From CAZFPT01 sp046541875 (GTDB taxonomy: Bacteria > Planctomycetota > Phycisphaerae > SM23-33), in the NCBI GenBank assembly GCA_046541875.1, contig JBKHCL010000003.1, positions 3,279 through 67,278 on the forward strand: 64,000 bases of DNA, written 5' to 3'. This document shows positions 36,475-45,365 of this stretch, in pieces. Numbering within the stretch: the first letter of the stretch is position 1; each line of letters begins with the position of its first letter. The notes beneath the pieces are model-generated. The model did no database searches. It was not told the origin of the DNA and saw only the letters and a list, made by a program, of their open reading frames with translations. A program made the position numbers and the translations under genes.

Positions 36475-37593
36475 TCAGCGATAGTCACTCAGGCGGATCG
36501 TCTCACCCGGGCGGGTGAGGGCGTCTTCTGCCGCAAATGCCAGCCGCATGGTTTCCAGGGCGCCGCTCGATGCGTCGACGGCCTCCCCGCCGGCGGAGAC
36601 CTGTCGGATGAATCGCAGAAGCAGCCCGAGCATGTCGTGGTGGGACTTGTCGGGCACGTTGGGGCTGAAGGTTTCGGTCCGCTCGAAGACGGTGTCCTTG
36701 TTCTCGATGTCGAAACGGAACAGGTGCAGGTCCTCCCCGTAGATTTCCATCTTACAGCTGGCCGCGTCGCCGACGAGCGAGACGTTGAACTCGTGGCCGG
36801 GCACGGTGCGCCAGTCCGGATGGAACGGGACGGCCTCGCGGTAGTAGGTCGGCGCGCGGTCGTGGAACACCTGGAAGTTCGCCACGGCCCCGTTGGCGGC
36901 GGTGAGCATGAGCGTCACGTTGGCGGGGACGTCGTCGGGGTAGAACGGCAGGGGGTTTTTCGGCGGGACAAACGCGGTGACTTTTTCGATGGGGCCGAGA
37001 TAGCTGCGGATCATATCCAACTGGTGGATGCCGCAATGGAAAATGATTCCCCCGCCGCGGCTGCGATCGAGCTTCCAGATCTCGTCGCGCGAGGCGTGTG
37101 GGTCGATCGACCACCAGTGGCCGCGGGAGTCCAGCACGCTGGCCCACTGCAGGTTGCCGAAGTAGCCCTCGTCCACGAGCTGCTTGAGTCGCGACGTCAT
37201 CGTTCCGTGCATGTACTCGAAGCCCACCTGGATGTGTCCGGGCGAGTTCTTCTCGGCTTCGACCATGGCGACGCAGTCTTCCAGCGTGGCGGCCATCGGT
37301 TTTTCGAGATACACGTGGCAGCCGGCCTGGAGGGCCTTGATCGTCGGGTCGCGGTGATGCTCGTTGGCGTTGACCACGCAGACGACGGCCGGCTTGTCAT
37401 CGGCGTCGAGCAGTTCCTCGATGGTGCTCACGCCCGGGACGCCGTACTTCCGGTGGAGTTCTTCCTGGCGGGCAGGGGTCCGGGTGACAATGCCCGTGAC
37501 GTACATGTCCGGCTGTCGCTGAAGCGACCGGATGAAGCCCTCGCCCACACGGCCGCCGCCTACGATTCCAACGGGTATCTGATTGTCCGGCAT
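36475..37593 (-). CDS. Gfo/Idh/MocA-family NAD(P)-dependent oxidoreductase
   Basis: A 372-residue enzyme with an N-terminal Rossmann fold: GIVGGGRVGEG is the dinucleotide-binding loop, EKPMA is the conserved lysine-proline motif, and VLDSRGHWWSIDPHASRDE and GGGIIFHCGIHQLD form the substrate domain. The family oxidises or rearranges sugars, inositols and sugar acids. A consensus-like promoter lies just upstream on the same strand. The gene is 281 bases from lacZ and transcribed in the same direction, but the two do not obviously form one operon. Exact substrate is unknown. Confidence 0.85.
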   Translation of the reverse strand: MPDNQIPVGIVGGGRVGEGFIRSLQRQPDMYVTGIVTRTPARQEELHRKYGVPGVSTIEELLDADDKPAVVCVVNANEHHRDPTIKALQAGCHVYLEKPMAATLEDCVAMVEAEKNSPGHIQVGFEYMHGTMTSRLKQLVDEGYFGNLQWASVLDSRGHWWSIDPHASRDEIWKLDRSRGGGIIFHCGIHQLDMIRSYLGPIEKVTAFVPPKNPLPFYPDDVPANVTLMLTAANGAVANFQVFHDRAPTYYREAVPFHPDWRTVPGHEFNVSLVGDAASCKMEIYGEDLHLFRFDIENKDTVFERTETFSPNVPDKSHHDMLGLLLRFIRQVSAGGEAVDASSGALETMRLAFAAEDALTRPGETIRLSDYR

Positions 37594-37631
37594 GGATGGT
37601 GTCCTCTCGATGATCGGTTCGATGGAGCCCC

Positions 37632-37660
37632 ATGCTAGATGCCTGCCTTGTGACGGTCAA
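37632..37660 (-). promoter_or_regulatory. sigma-70-like promoter for the oxidoreductase
   Basis: On the reverse strand, TTGACC, a 17-base spacer and TAGCAT. It lies about 40 bases before the ATG at 37593 and is close to the RpoD consensus. Confidence 0.6.
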
Positions 37661-37806
37661 GCAGGCGTCGGGAGATGCACGGTCGAACGGGCCGGTCCCG
37701 GGCGAAATCTGCGTGAAAACCATCCCCGCAATTTGCCTCCTGCCCAAGCGTATTCTACGTTTTCTTCGTGCCCCGGCTGCCCTCGGCGATGCTCGCCGGC
37801 CGGGGT

Positions 37807-37906
37807 GGTTCGCTCGCTCGCGAACCCCGAAGGATGTTGCCTGGCGGCAGGTCCGCGCGCCGGTGTCTGCACCGGCCCTGCGCGCTTCCCGCCGGAGAGA
37901 TGCAAC
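37807..37906 (+). ncRNA. nested hairpin pair, possible structured leader RNA
   Basis: GGTTCGC pairs with GCGAACC around a six-base loop (37807-37826). A second, nested stem follows: GTTGC/GCAAC (37836-37840 with 37902-37906), GGCGG/CCGCC, GCGCG/CGCGC and an innermost perfect GCCGGTG/CACCGGC around TCTG (37859-37876). It lies 160 bases before the 69-residue gene. It matches no riboswitch I recognise. Confidence 0.4.
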
Positions 37907-38065
37907 AAGCTCTTTGCTGCACTGTGTGTTCTGTGTGACGTTGCCACGTGGCCATGCCGGCTTTGGACGTCGGATCCGTGGGGTTCGGCGTCCGGGCCGG
38001 TTGGTCGACACGATCACCGTCCGCGCGTGGGCGCGGGCACACACGCTCGAAAGGAAGGGAAGCAA

Positions 38066-38275
38066 ATGTCGATGTCCGTTCAATCCGTTGGTGCGACGAT
38101 GGGACAGATGACCCTGAAGAACCCCGTTGGAAGTCTCGGCCATGCCGCATCGGCCATGAAGGACTGGAACAAAAAGGAAGCCGCCCAGGTGCATTCGCCG
38201 GTGGTGTTGGCCGAGCATATCGCCAACGCCGGTGTCATGAACGGCGTGGGCCAAGGCGTGAACTGCCTGGCCTGA
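38066..38275 (+). CDS. 69-residue orphan protein with strong ribosome-binding site
   Basis: A small protein with no recognised family. ATG 38066 is preceded at 6-15 bases by AAGGAAGGGA, one of the strongest ribosome-binding sites in the window. Composition is Ala/Gly/Met/Asn/Val-rich with a central charged stretch (KDWNKKEAA) and a Gly-Asn-rich tail ending VNCLA, which holds the only cysteine. There is no signal peptide or membrane segment. A structured region lies upstream and two hairpins, the second with a T-run, lie just downstream, so it is probably a monocistronic, well-expressed unit. An ABC exporter follows 212 bases later; whether the two are linked is unknown. Confidence 0.6.
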   Translation: MSMSVQSVGATMGQMTLKNPVGSLGHAASAMKDWNKKEAAQVHSPVVLAEHIANAGVMNGVGQGVNCLA

Positions 38276-38336
38276 TCGGGGGATTGCAGCAGACCGATCA
38301 TCCCCGGTTGCGGGGGTGCGATGATTGACTCGGGGG

Positions 38337-38380
38337 GACGGCGGCGGGTCCGGTAAACGGGCCCGTCGCTTCCTCTTTTT
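38337..38380 (+). terminator. rho-independent terminator after the 69-residue gene
   Basis: A GC-rich hairpin in which GACGGCGGGTCCG pairs with CGGGCCCGTC around GTAAA, followed by CTTCCTCTTTTTC. A further inverted repeat (GATCATCCCC with GGGGTGCGATGATT) lies between the stop codon and this hairpin. Confidence 0.6.
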
Positions 38381-38414
38381 CGGGGCGAATGTACGCCAAA
38401 TGCACCAGCGGGCA

Positions 38415-38442
38415 TTGCAATCTCCCGGCAGTGAGGTAGGAT
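38415..38442 (+). promoter_or_regulatory. candidate promoter for the ABC exporter
   Basis: TTGCAA, a 16-base spacer and TAGGAT, 46 bases before the GTG start at 38488 and just after the terminator of the small gene. Confidence 0.4.
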
Positions 38443-38487
38443 CCAAACCCATCGACGTTGTTTTTCCCCTCGACCGCTGGAGGTCCC

Positions 38488-40263
38488 GTGAAGCTGGCGA
38501 AGCAGGCCGATATCCTTTCTCATCGGTACGACCGGGAGCGCCCGGTCCGTTCGCTGTGGTTCCTCTACGCCGAGGAGCGGGGACGGATCGGTCTGTCGCT
38601 GGTGTTCTATGTCCTCAAGCATTCCCCGGTCTGGCTTTGGCCGGTAGGGATGGAATGGATCACCTCGGCGGTTCTGCTGGGTTGGCCGGAGGGGCTTTGG
38701 CCGATGCTGTACAGCGGGGCGTTGGTGGCGTTGATCTTCGCTCAGAACATCCCGTCGCACATGGCGTTCATGAAGCTCTTCTCCCGGGCGAAGCGGAATA
38801 TGGAAGCCCGTCTGCGCGGGGCGATCATCCGTCGCCTTCAGGAACTGTCCATCGCCTACCACGATCGCACGCGCTCGGGGAAGCTGCAGGCGAAAGTCCT
38901 GCGCGACGTCGAAGCGGTCGAACGACTCTCCCACATGCTGATCAACAGCATGCTCCCGGGCATCCTGGGCATGCTGGTCGCCATCATCTACACCGTGCTT
39001 CGCGAACCGGCGGTGGCGGGTTTCTACGCGGTGGCCATTCCCGTGGGGCTCGTCATCCGCGGCGTGTTCCGAAGCCGAATCCGCAAACGCAACCGCGAAT
39101 TTCGTGGTCGAGTGGAAGAAATGTCAGGCCGGGTGAGCGAGATGATCGAGATGATCCCCATCGCCCGGGCCCACGCGGTGGAGGATGAAGAGATCCGCCG
39201 CGTCGACGCCGAACTGGATCACGTTCGCGAGCGGGGATACCGCCTGGACCTGATCAACGCGCTGTTCGCCTGCGCCAACTGGGTGACGTTCAACGTGATC
39301 CGCCTGTCCTGCCTGATGGTCACAAGCTACCTGGCGATGCGATATCCCCAGCGGCTGGGCCTGCCGCAGGTGGTGTTGTACCAGGGGTTCTTCGAGGTGA
39401 TTCTCCGGTCGGTCATGCAGGTGCTCAACGCCTACCCGATGATCGCCCGCGGGTTCGAGTCGATCTACTCGATCGGCGACGTGCTCCAGTGTCCGGACAT
39501 CGAGAACAATGAGGGAAAGCGTCGGCTGGACGAGGTCGATGGGGAGTTCACCTTCGAGAACGTCACGCTGGTGTACCCGGAAACCCAAACCCCGGCGGTG
39601 AAAGATTTCAATCTGCACGTCGAGCAGGGCGAGTCGGTGGCGTTCGTGGGCGAGAGCGGGGCGGGCAAGACCTCCGTGATGAGCCTGTTGATCGGGTTCC
39701 ATCGCCCCACCAAGGGACGTATTCTGCTGGACGGCAACGACATGGCCGAGCTGGATCTGCGAACCTATCGCAACCACCTTGCCGTCGTACCGCAGACGCC
39801 GCTGCTGTTCTCCGGATCGCTGCGGGACAACATCGCCTACGGGCTGGGCGAGGTGGAAGAGGATCGCGTCTGGAACGCCCTGCGCGACGCCAATGCCCTG
39901 GAGTTCGTCGAAAAGATGCCCGACGGGCTGGACACCACCGTCGGCGAACGCGGCTCGACACTCTCGGGAGGCCAGCGCCAGCGAATCGCCATCGCCCGGG
40001 CCATCATTCGCGATCCGCGGGTGATTATCCTGGACGAGGCGACCTCCGCTTTGGACCTGCGCAGCGAGGCCCTGGTGCAGGAGGCGATCGAGCAGCTCAT
40101 CTCGGGACGGACGACGTTCGTGGTGGCGCATCGGCTTTCGACGATCCGCCATTGCGGCCGGATCGTGGTGATGCGCGACGGCCGGGCCGTCGAAATCGGC
40201 ACCCACGAGGACCTCCTCGCCCAGGGAGGGGAGTATGCCCGCTTCCGGGCGCTGCAGACGTGA
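38488..40263 (+). CDS. ABC exporter, fused permease and ATPase
   Basis: A 591-residue half-transporter with an N-terminal six-helix exporter domain (about 1-330) and a nucleotide-binding domain from about 355: Walker A GESGAGKTS near 388, Q-loop VVPQTPLLF, signature LSGGQRQR, Walker B VIILDEATSALD and switch VVAHRL. It resembles MsbA/LmrA-type lipid or drug exporters and forms a homodimer in this family. GTG 38488 is preferred: GGAGG sits 5 bases upstream, and the open frame before it adds only 10 unrelated residues. No peptidase domain is attached. It could export a lipid, a sugar conjugate or, by position only, the small 69-residue protein. Confidence 0.88.
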   Translation: MKLAKQADILSHRYDRERPVRSLWFLYAEERGRIGLSLVFYVLKHSPVWLWPVGMEWITSAVLLGWPEGLWPMLYSGALVALIFAQNIPSHMAFMKLFSRAKRNMEARLRGAIIRRLQELSIAYHDRTRSGKLQAKVLRDVEAVERLSHMLINSMLPGILGMLVAIIYTVLREPAVAGFYAVAIPVGLVIRGVFRSRIRKRNREFRGRVEEMSGRVSEMIEMIPIARAHAVEDEEIRRVDAELDHVRERGYRLDLINALFACANWVTFNVIRLSCLMVTSYLAMRYPQRLGLPQVVLYQGFFEVILRSVMQVLNAYPMIARGFESIYSIGDVLQCPDIENNEGKRRLDEVDGEFTFENVTLVYPETQTPAVKDFNLHVEQGESVAFVGESGAGKTSVMSLLIGFHRPTKGRILLDGNDMAELDLRTYRNHLAVVPQTPLLFSGSLRDNIAYGLGEVEEDRVWNALRDANALEFVEKMPDGLDTTVGERGSTLSGGQRQRIAIARAIIRDPRVIILDEATSALDLRSEALVQEAIEQLISGRTTFVVAHRLSTIRHCGRIVVMRDGRAVEIGTHEDLLAQGGEYARFRALQT

Positions 40264-40315
40264 GTCACAAGGAACCGTCAACGGGCAAGCGGTTGCCGGC
40301 GCTTCGGACAATGCC

Positions 40316-41290
40316 CTACTGTAGTTCGATGGTTCTTCCGTCGAGGACGGACTGGATTTCCGCCCTCGCCACGCGCAGGGCGTCGAGAGCCTCCTCGCCG
40401 GTTGCGCAGCTGGGCGATTGACCGTTCCGCACGCACTCCAGGAAGTGACTCAGCGCTTCGCGGTATCGACAGCGTACCGGCAGGTGAGGCCGTTCGACTC
40501 GGCCGTCATCGTGGCGAATGGTCAGCGGGGCCGGTTCGGTAGAGTGGTACTCCGCCGTGGCGCGGCCGAACTCCAGGACCGCACCCACGTGCAGCGGGTC
40601 GGCGTCGTGTACCCAGCCGCCCTCGGCGGTCACCTCCGGGCCCTGCGGGCCGAAATCGTACCGCGTCTGGATGTAGCTCACGCCGCCATCATCCTCTCGC
40701 ACGCCCGAGGAAGTGACGGCCCGGGGTATGCCCAGCCACCAGAGCACCACGTCGACGTCGTGAATGTGCAGGTCCAGCGCCGCCAGCCCGCTGCGGTCGC
40801 ACCGCGAAACCCAGTCGCCCGCGGAGTCCGTCGGCCAAACCGCCAATCGCTGCAGCGAGAGGTACTTCAGCGGACCGAGAGTCTGATTCCGCACGAGGTT
40901 GCCCAGCAGTTGATACTCCGGGCGGAATCGCAGGAAATGCCCGACCATCAGCACCCGGCCGGTTCGTTGGGAGGTCTCGATCATCGCCTCGGCGTCGGCG
41001 GGGTCCACGGCCAGGGGCTTCTCGCAGAAGACGTGCGCCCCGGCCTCCATGGCGGCGACGGCCGAGGTGCGGTGCAGGTCGGTCGGCAGGCAGATGTCCA
41101 CGATGTCGGGTCGATGTGCGAACAGGTCCTCCGGTCTCGCGCAACCCTTCACCTCGGCGGGGAGGTTGGTCAGTCGTTGCGGGATGCAATCGCAGACGGC
41201 CACGACGCGCGCAGCGTCCAGCGACTGCCAGGCCGACAGGTGAGCCCTGCCGACCGCTCCGTTCCCCGCGATGCCCACCGTGTATGTCAC
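40316..41290 (-). CDS. Gfo/Idh/MocA-family NAD(P)-dependent oxidoreductase (second)
   Basis: A 324-residue enzyme with the Rossmann loop GIAGNGAVGRAH, EKPLAVD as the conserved EKP motif, and GLAALDLHIHDVDVVLWWLG in the substrate domain. It is shorter than, and clearly different from, the one at 36475. It probably acts on a sugar or cyclitol. Its stop faces the ABC exporter stop across 52 bases. A methyltransferase gene lies 21 bases upstream on the same strand, so the two may be cotranscribed. Confidence 0.85.
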   Translation of the reverse strand: MTYTVGIAGNGAVGRAHLSAWQSLDAARVVAVCDCIPQRLTNLPAEVKGCARPEDLFAHRPDIVDICLPTDLHRTSAVAAMEAGAHVFCEKPLAVDPADAEAMIETSQRTGRVLMVGHFLRFRPEYQLLGNLVRNQTLGPLKYLSLQRLAVWPTDSAGDWVSRCDRSGLAALDLHIHDVDVVLWWLGIPRAVTSSGVREDDGGVSYIQTRYDFGPQGPEVTAEGGWVHDADPLHVGAVLEFGRATAEYHSTEPAPLTIRHDDGRVERPHLPVRCRYREALSHFLECVRNGQSPSCATGEEALDALRVARAEIQSVLDGRTIELQ

Positions 41291-41311
41291 CCGCGTCCTC
41301 CGTTGCTGAGG

Positions 41312-41992
41312 TCAGGTCTTTATCACCCGGCCATGCACGTCCATGTGGCGGTCCGTAACGAGTTCCACGATCAGTCCTTCCAGCCCTGCGCCCGATAGCT
41401 GCGATCGGACCTCATCGGGAGTATAGGCGCTCAAAAGCGAGCGGTGGAATTCTTCCCGCAACAAGGCCGACTCGCCGCCGGCATGCTCGGCCACCAGGTC
41501 GGCGGCCTTGGTCGACGTCGCGGGTCTGGCCAGGTCCCGCAGGAACACCAGAGCACCCTCGGCGGCGACGCGTTTCAACTCGCCCCAGAATGCTCCGGTC
41601 TCGGTGATGTGGTGCAGGATGCTGTTGGAGAAGATCACGTTGAAGGACCCGTTCGGAAAGGGCAGGTCTTTCGCGTCGGCCCGGACAAATCGCACCGCGG
41701 CTGCGGGGGCTCGCCGGGCCAGGTCGGCCTGGGCGATCGCCAGCATCGCCGGTGCGGCGTCCACCGCGGTAACCACCCAGCCGTTGGTTCTGAGGGAGAG
41801 TCGGATGGGAATGTCCCCCGGGCCGGTGCCCAGATCCAGCGCCCGCAGTGGCGGGCGGCTGTCCTCGGCGAGCTTGATCAGCCGATCGACGAAGGCTTCG
41901 TTGACCTCGGCGAAATCCGCCTCGGCGTAGGCGGCTGCCTCGGCGTCGTCGTCCATCAACTCGGGCTCGGGTTGTCGGCGCTGCAGGTCCAC
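41312..41992 (-). CDS. class I SAM-dependent methyltransferase
   Basis: A 226-residue Rossmann methyltransferase. The SAM-binding motif is ALDLGTGPGDIP, the acidic residue after the second strand lies in VTAVDAAPAML, and DLPFPNGSFNVIFSNSILHH forms the motif after the third strand. The GTG at 41992 is chosen because GGAGA lies 5 bases before it and it starts 19 bases after the xylanase stop. An upstream open extension overlapping that gene has no family sequence. It lies in a five-gene reverse-strand run. Small-molecule methylation is likely, substrate unknown. Confidence 0.8.
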   Translation of the reverse strand: MDLQRRQPEPELMDDDAEAAAYAEADFAEVNEAFVDRLIKLAEDSRPPLRALDLGTGPGDIPIRLSLRTNGWVVTAVDAAPAMLAIAQADLARRAPAAAVRFVRADAKDLPFPNGSFNVIFSNSILHHITETGAFWGELKRVAAEGALVFLRDLARPATSTKAADLVAEHAGGESALLREEFHRSLLSAYTPDEVRSQLSGAGLEGLIVELVTDRHMDVHGRVIKT

Positions 41993-42011
41993 GACGGTCT
42001 CCGGGGAGGGG

Positions 42012-43322
42012 CTATTTCGCGGCGAACCGCACGGTGGCGGTGCGGTGCTTGGGCCCGAGGCGGACCGTCGCAGCCAGTCGCGTGCCATCGGCAGCGGTGG
42101 TGGTCAGCTTGTAGGTCCCATGAAAGCCGCGGAATTCAACGTCGCCTTTCTCGCCGCTCTTTCGGCCGGCGTTGGTGCGCCATTCCTTCAGCAGCAGGTT
42201 GCTGATTCGCTTACCGGCCGGCAGGAGGGTCCAGTCTTTGTCCACCAAGGCGGCGTCGGCACCCAGCCAGTGGCGCTTCGCCCAGAATCCCCACAGCAGG
42301 ATCGCCTCGACGTCCTTGTGGGCGTATCCCACGCGGAACAGCGCTTCCAGGGTGTCGGCCCGGCGCTGGGGGTCTTTCGTGCGCGAAGAGATTTCCGTCA
42401 GATGGATTGGCAGGCCCAGTTTGCCGAACTTGTCCAGCCGACGCCAGACCTCCGAGGGAATCAGCGCCCCGCTGCCTTTACGCTCGGGTCGGTCGTCCTG
42501 GTCGGTCTCGGTGCTGGTTACGAACCGCTCGCTGGCGTGCTCCTGAATGCCGATCCCCGTGACCGGCACGCCCCCTCGTTGCAGCCGACGCACGAGTTGA
42601 ATGTAGCGGTTCATCTTCTTGTCGTTGCACAGCACGCCGTACTCGTTGGTGTACAGCCCGGCGTTGGGGTCCAGCTTGTGGGCGATCTTGAACATGTCCT
42701 CGCGGATGGATGCCCCGAGGCGGTCCTTGTAGAACGATCCGTCGAGCATTTCGTTGTTCACGTCCCAGCAGACCACCTTGCCGCGGTACTTCGGCACGAT
42801 GGTGTGGAGACGTTCGATGACCTCCTCGCGCAGCTCGTCCTTGGGGAGCTTCTGCACCCAGTCCTGCACGAACTTCCGCTTCGACCAGAACAGGCAATGC
42901 CCGCGGATCTTCATCTCGTTGGCCAGGGCCCAGTTGGTCAGTGCGTCGGCCCGCTCGTAGGTGAGTTGGTCGCGTTTCTTCTCGGTGGCGTACCACTTCA
43001 TGTGGTTCTCCAGCACGACCGAGTTGAAGTGCTTGCGGATGAACGAGAAATACTTCTTCTCGTTCGGCTCGTTGGAGTCCGGATCGCCCGTGATGCACAT
43101 GCCGAACAGAAAGCGGCTGGCGGTCTGGCGGATGCGGATGGTGTGCCCGGAGAGGGGTTTGCCGTCGGGCCCCACGCATCTCAGCGTGAAATCGCCCTTA
43201 CGCACTTTCTCGATTCGTCGATTCGCTTCGGTTTTCCAGTCTTCGGCGGTTGCCATCGAGGCGCCTCCCAGAACAGACAGCACGAGTATCGCAGGCACGA
43301 TGTTCGATTTCATAAGGATCAT
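42012..43322 (-). CDS. secreted endo-1,4-beta-xylanase, GH10
   Basis: A 436-residue protein with a signal peptide (MKSNIVPAILVLSVLGGA preceded by MIL). A short beta-domain of about 90 residues precedes the GH10 barrel: NHMKWYATE, RGHCLFWSK, CWDVNNEMLDGSF (acid/base Glu), GIQEHA and HLTEISSR (nucleophile Glu). LLWGFWAKRHWLG closes the barrel. The catalytic domain ends about 50 residues before the C-terminus in a beta-type tail. The ATG at 43322 overlaps the stop of the upstream gene (ATGA), with GGAGA 10 bases before it. WDVNNE replaces the commoner WDVVNE. Extracellular cleavage of xylan is the expected role, consistent with xylA 3 kb away. Confidence 0.82.
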   Translation of the reverse strand: MILMKSNIVPAILVLSVLGGASMATAEDWKTEANRRIEKVRKGDFTLRCVGPDGKPLSGHTIRIRQTASRFLFGMCITGDPDSNEPNEKKYFSFIRKHFNSVVLENHMKWYATEKKRDQLTYERADALTNWALANEMKIRGHCLFWSKRKFVQDWVQKLPKDELREEVIERLHTIVPKYRGKVVCWDVNNEMLDGSFYKDRLGASIREDMFKIAHKLDPNAGLYTNEYGVLCNDKKMNRYIQLVRRLQRGGVPVTGIGIQEHASERFVTSTETDQDDRPERKGSGALIPSEVWRRLDKFGKLGLPIHLTEISSRTKDPQRRADTLEALFRVGYAHKDVEAILLWGFWAKRHWLGADAALVDKDWTLLPAGKRISNLLLKEWRTNAGRKSGEKGDVEFRGFHGTYKLTTTAADGTRLAATVRLGPKHRTATVRFAAK

Positions 43323-45079
43323 GGTGAGGGGTTCTCCGGAATGTCGAGAATGAGCACGTAGCCGTCCGATTGCCCGGCGTGCGGGCGGAACGGCTTGTCT
43401 GTTCGAGGTGGCTTGGCCGACAGTGCCCGCCCGACGATGACCGCCCGTCGGCCTTGGGTGGCGATCGTTCGCGGAAGCAGGTCGGGCAGGCCGGCACTGA
43501 AGCGCGTTTTCATCGTCGGTCCGAGCACACGGATCCACGCGTTGTTCACCGGCGTCGAGCGGCGGTTGGTCGCCAGGCGGTCGGTGGCCGGGGCGGCTGC
43601 GCCCGCCCAGGTCTTCTGCGTCACGCCGAAGCCCACGCTGTAGCGTCCCGCAGCGATACTGCTTCCTCCGGGCAGGGGGGCGATGTCCACCGCCCAGGCG
43701 GGGGTCACGCGCTGCTTGCCCCGTCCGTGAATCGCCTGCCCGCCAAGAGGTTTGAGCGTCTTGCCGTCGATGCGGACGATCGGCCCCCAGAACAACGTCC
43801 GCCCGCTGAAGCCCCCCACGCCGAGGTCGATCTTCCGGCCGTCGGGGGTGATCGGCCACTTGGTGTAGTCGGTGGGCGATTTCCGAAGGACACTGTTGCC
43901 GCCGTCGGAGATGGTGGCCGCCAGGATATTCCCGTTGGCGTCCACGTTCACGCTTCGCACGCACGAGTCGGCTACGTCGCCGTGCAGCCGGCCGTTCTTG
44001 CCGCTCATCGGGTCGGTGGTATAAACCGCCCCGGTCCGCTTGCCGTCACCATCGAAGCGGATCAGGAACGGCGTCCACCACGGCTCGCCGCTGGTTCGGC
44101 TGGGCGAGTAGCCCGCGATGTAGATGTTGTCCTTCCTGTCGGTTCGCAGGCGGAGGATGCGTGTCTGACCGGCGGTGGGATGGGACCAGTCTTTCGGCGC
44201 CGGCTGAAGCCAGCGTCGTCGCCCGAAGAGGTGCTCGCGAAGGTTCTCGGGGGCGATGTTCGGCAGGTAGAGGTCTTTCTTCCAGCGCCGCTTGGTGAGG
44301 TCGCCGCTGAGGCGGGAAAGTCCGTCGGCGAGGGAGTAGAACTGCTCGAAGCGCCCGCTGACGTCGAAGCGGTTGAATCCGTAATCGTGGGAGACCACCA
44401 CGTCTCCGCTGCTCAACACCGCCAGTCCGACCGGCTGATGCCAGTCCTCCCCCAGGGGGCGCGGGACATGCCACACGCTCTGCCAACCCTCCAGCAGCGT
44501 TCCGCCCGTGACGGCAGAGAGGTCGCCGGTCAATCGCAGCACGAACGGCAGGCCTCGCTGATCGTTGGATTTGGAGAAATCCGGGTCCGAGTGGTGTTCC
44601 ATCGGGTAGGCCACCTTCTTGCCCCGATGGCCCAGCCGACCGTCGAATGAGGTCATCACTCCGCCGCTGTCCTGGAGGACCTTGGCGAGTCCCTCTCCGC
44701 CGTAACCCGCAATGTATACGCTGCCGTCGCCGACGGCCACGGTGGTCAGCTTGGCTGCGCCTTTGGAGAATGGGCGGATCGCCAGAATCTTTCGTCCGTC
44801 GGCGGAGATCTTCGCCACGAAACCATGGGAATAGCCCCAGTCTTCCTCGACGGTGCCCAGGGCGTCATGGAACTCGGTGAGGACGTGTTTCTTCGTGAGT
44901 TGGGCGGCGGTGTTCCCGACGACGTAGATCGTTCCGTCGGAGGCGATCGTCACGCCCTCGATCACGTCATCGCCGGTCGACCCCAGGAAACCGGCCGCCA
45001 CCACGTTCGGTTCGTGCGCCGACGCGAAGGCGACAGGCAGGGACAGGACCGCGACACAAAGCAGAAGACGTTGGCTCAT
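43319..45079 (-). CDS. secreted beta-propeller-like protein
   Basis: A 586-residue exported protein (signal peptide 1-21). Repeated strands of the type GTIYVVGNT, GSVYIAGYGG, DNIYIAGYSP and GNILAATISDGG spaced along the chain resemble SBBP/NHL-type propeller blades, found in surface proteins of this phylum. I do not see an enzymatic motif. Its stop overlaps the xylanase start, so it is translated in the same unit and may bind or present the same polysaccharide (inference). A TATAAA -10 element lies at 45105-45110 on the reverse strand, 26 bases before the ATG, with a weak -35. Confidence 0.65.
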   Translation of the reverse strand: MSQRLLLCVAVLSLPVAFASAHEPNVVAAGFLGSTGDDVIEGVTIASDGTIYVVGNTAAQLTKKHVLTEFHDALGTVEEDWGYSHGFVAKISADGRKILAIRPFSKGAAKLTTVAVGDGSVYIAGYGGEGLAKVLQDSGGVMTSFDGRLGHRGKKVAYPMEHHSDPDFSKSNDQRGLPFVLRLTGDLSAVTGGTLLEGWQSVWHVPRPLGEDWHQPVGLAVLSSGDVVVSHDYGFNRFDVSGRFEQFYSLADGLSRLSGDLTKRRWKKDLYLPNIAPENLREHLFGRRRWLQPAPKDWSHPTAGQTRILRLRTDRKDNIYIAGYSPSRTSGEPWWTPFLIRFDGDGKRTGAVYTTDPMSGKNGRLHGDVADSCVRSVNVDANGNILAATISDGGNSVLRKSPTDYTKWPITPDGRKIDLGVGGFSGRTLFWGPIVRIDGKTLKPLGGQAIHGRGKQRVTPAWAVDIAPLPGGSSIAAGRYSVGFGVTQKTWAGAAAPATDRLATNRRSTPVNNAWIRVLGPTMKTRFSAGLPDLLPRTIATQGRRAVIVGRALSAKPPRTDKPFRPHAGQSDGYVLILDIPENPSP

Positions 45080-45365
45080 GGCAACCTCCGGACAGGATAC
45101 CCGCTTTATACCACAAGCAGCCTTCCTTGAACACCCCGCCGACCGACGGGTGGCGGGTGGTCCGGGCGAAGCGCATAGAGAAGGCGAGACGCGCGGGCAA
45201 GCGCGACTCGCCTGTGGGCGCTGCCACGCACCAGCGTGGGTGCGGGCGCGCCCCCAAACTCGGGTCCGGCGGGATCGAAGTCGGTCCCGGGATCGACCGA
45301 TCCGTTCGGACCCGGCCAGATCGGCATCTCAGCCGACACTGGAATGGGTTGGTATTGTACCGTTC

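Larger units (their letters stand above)
37594..38065. other. 472-base divergent intergenic region with hairpins
   Basis: Between the oxidoreductase (reverse) and the 69-residue gene (forward). It contains the reverse-strand promoter at 37632-37660, two strong inverted repeats at 37807-37826 and 37836-37906, and then about 160 bases with no structure I can name. No coding frame is supported. Confidence 0.6.
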
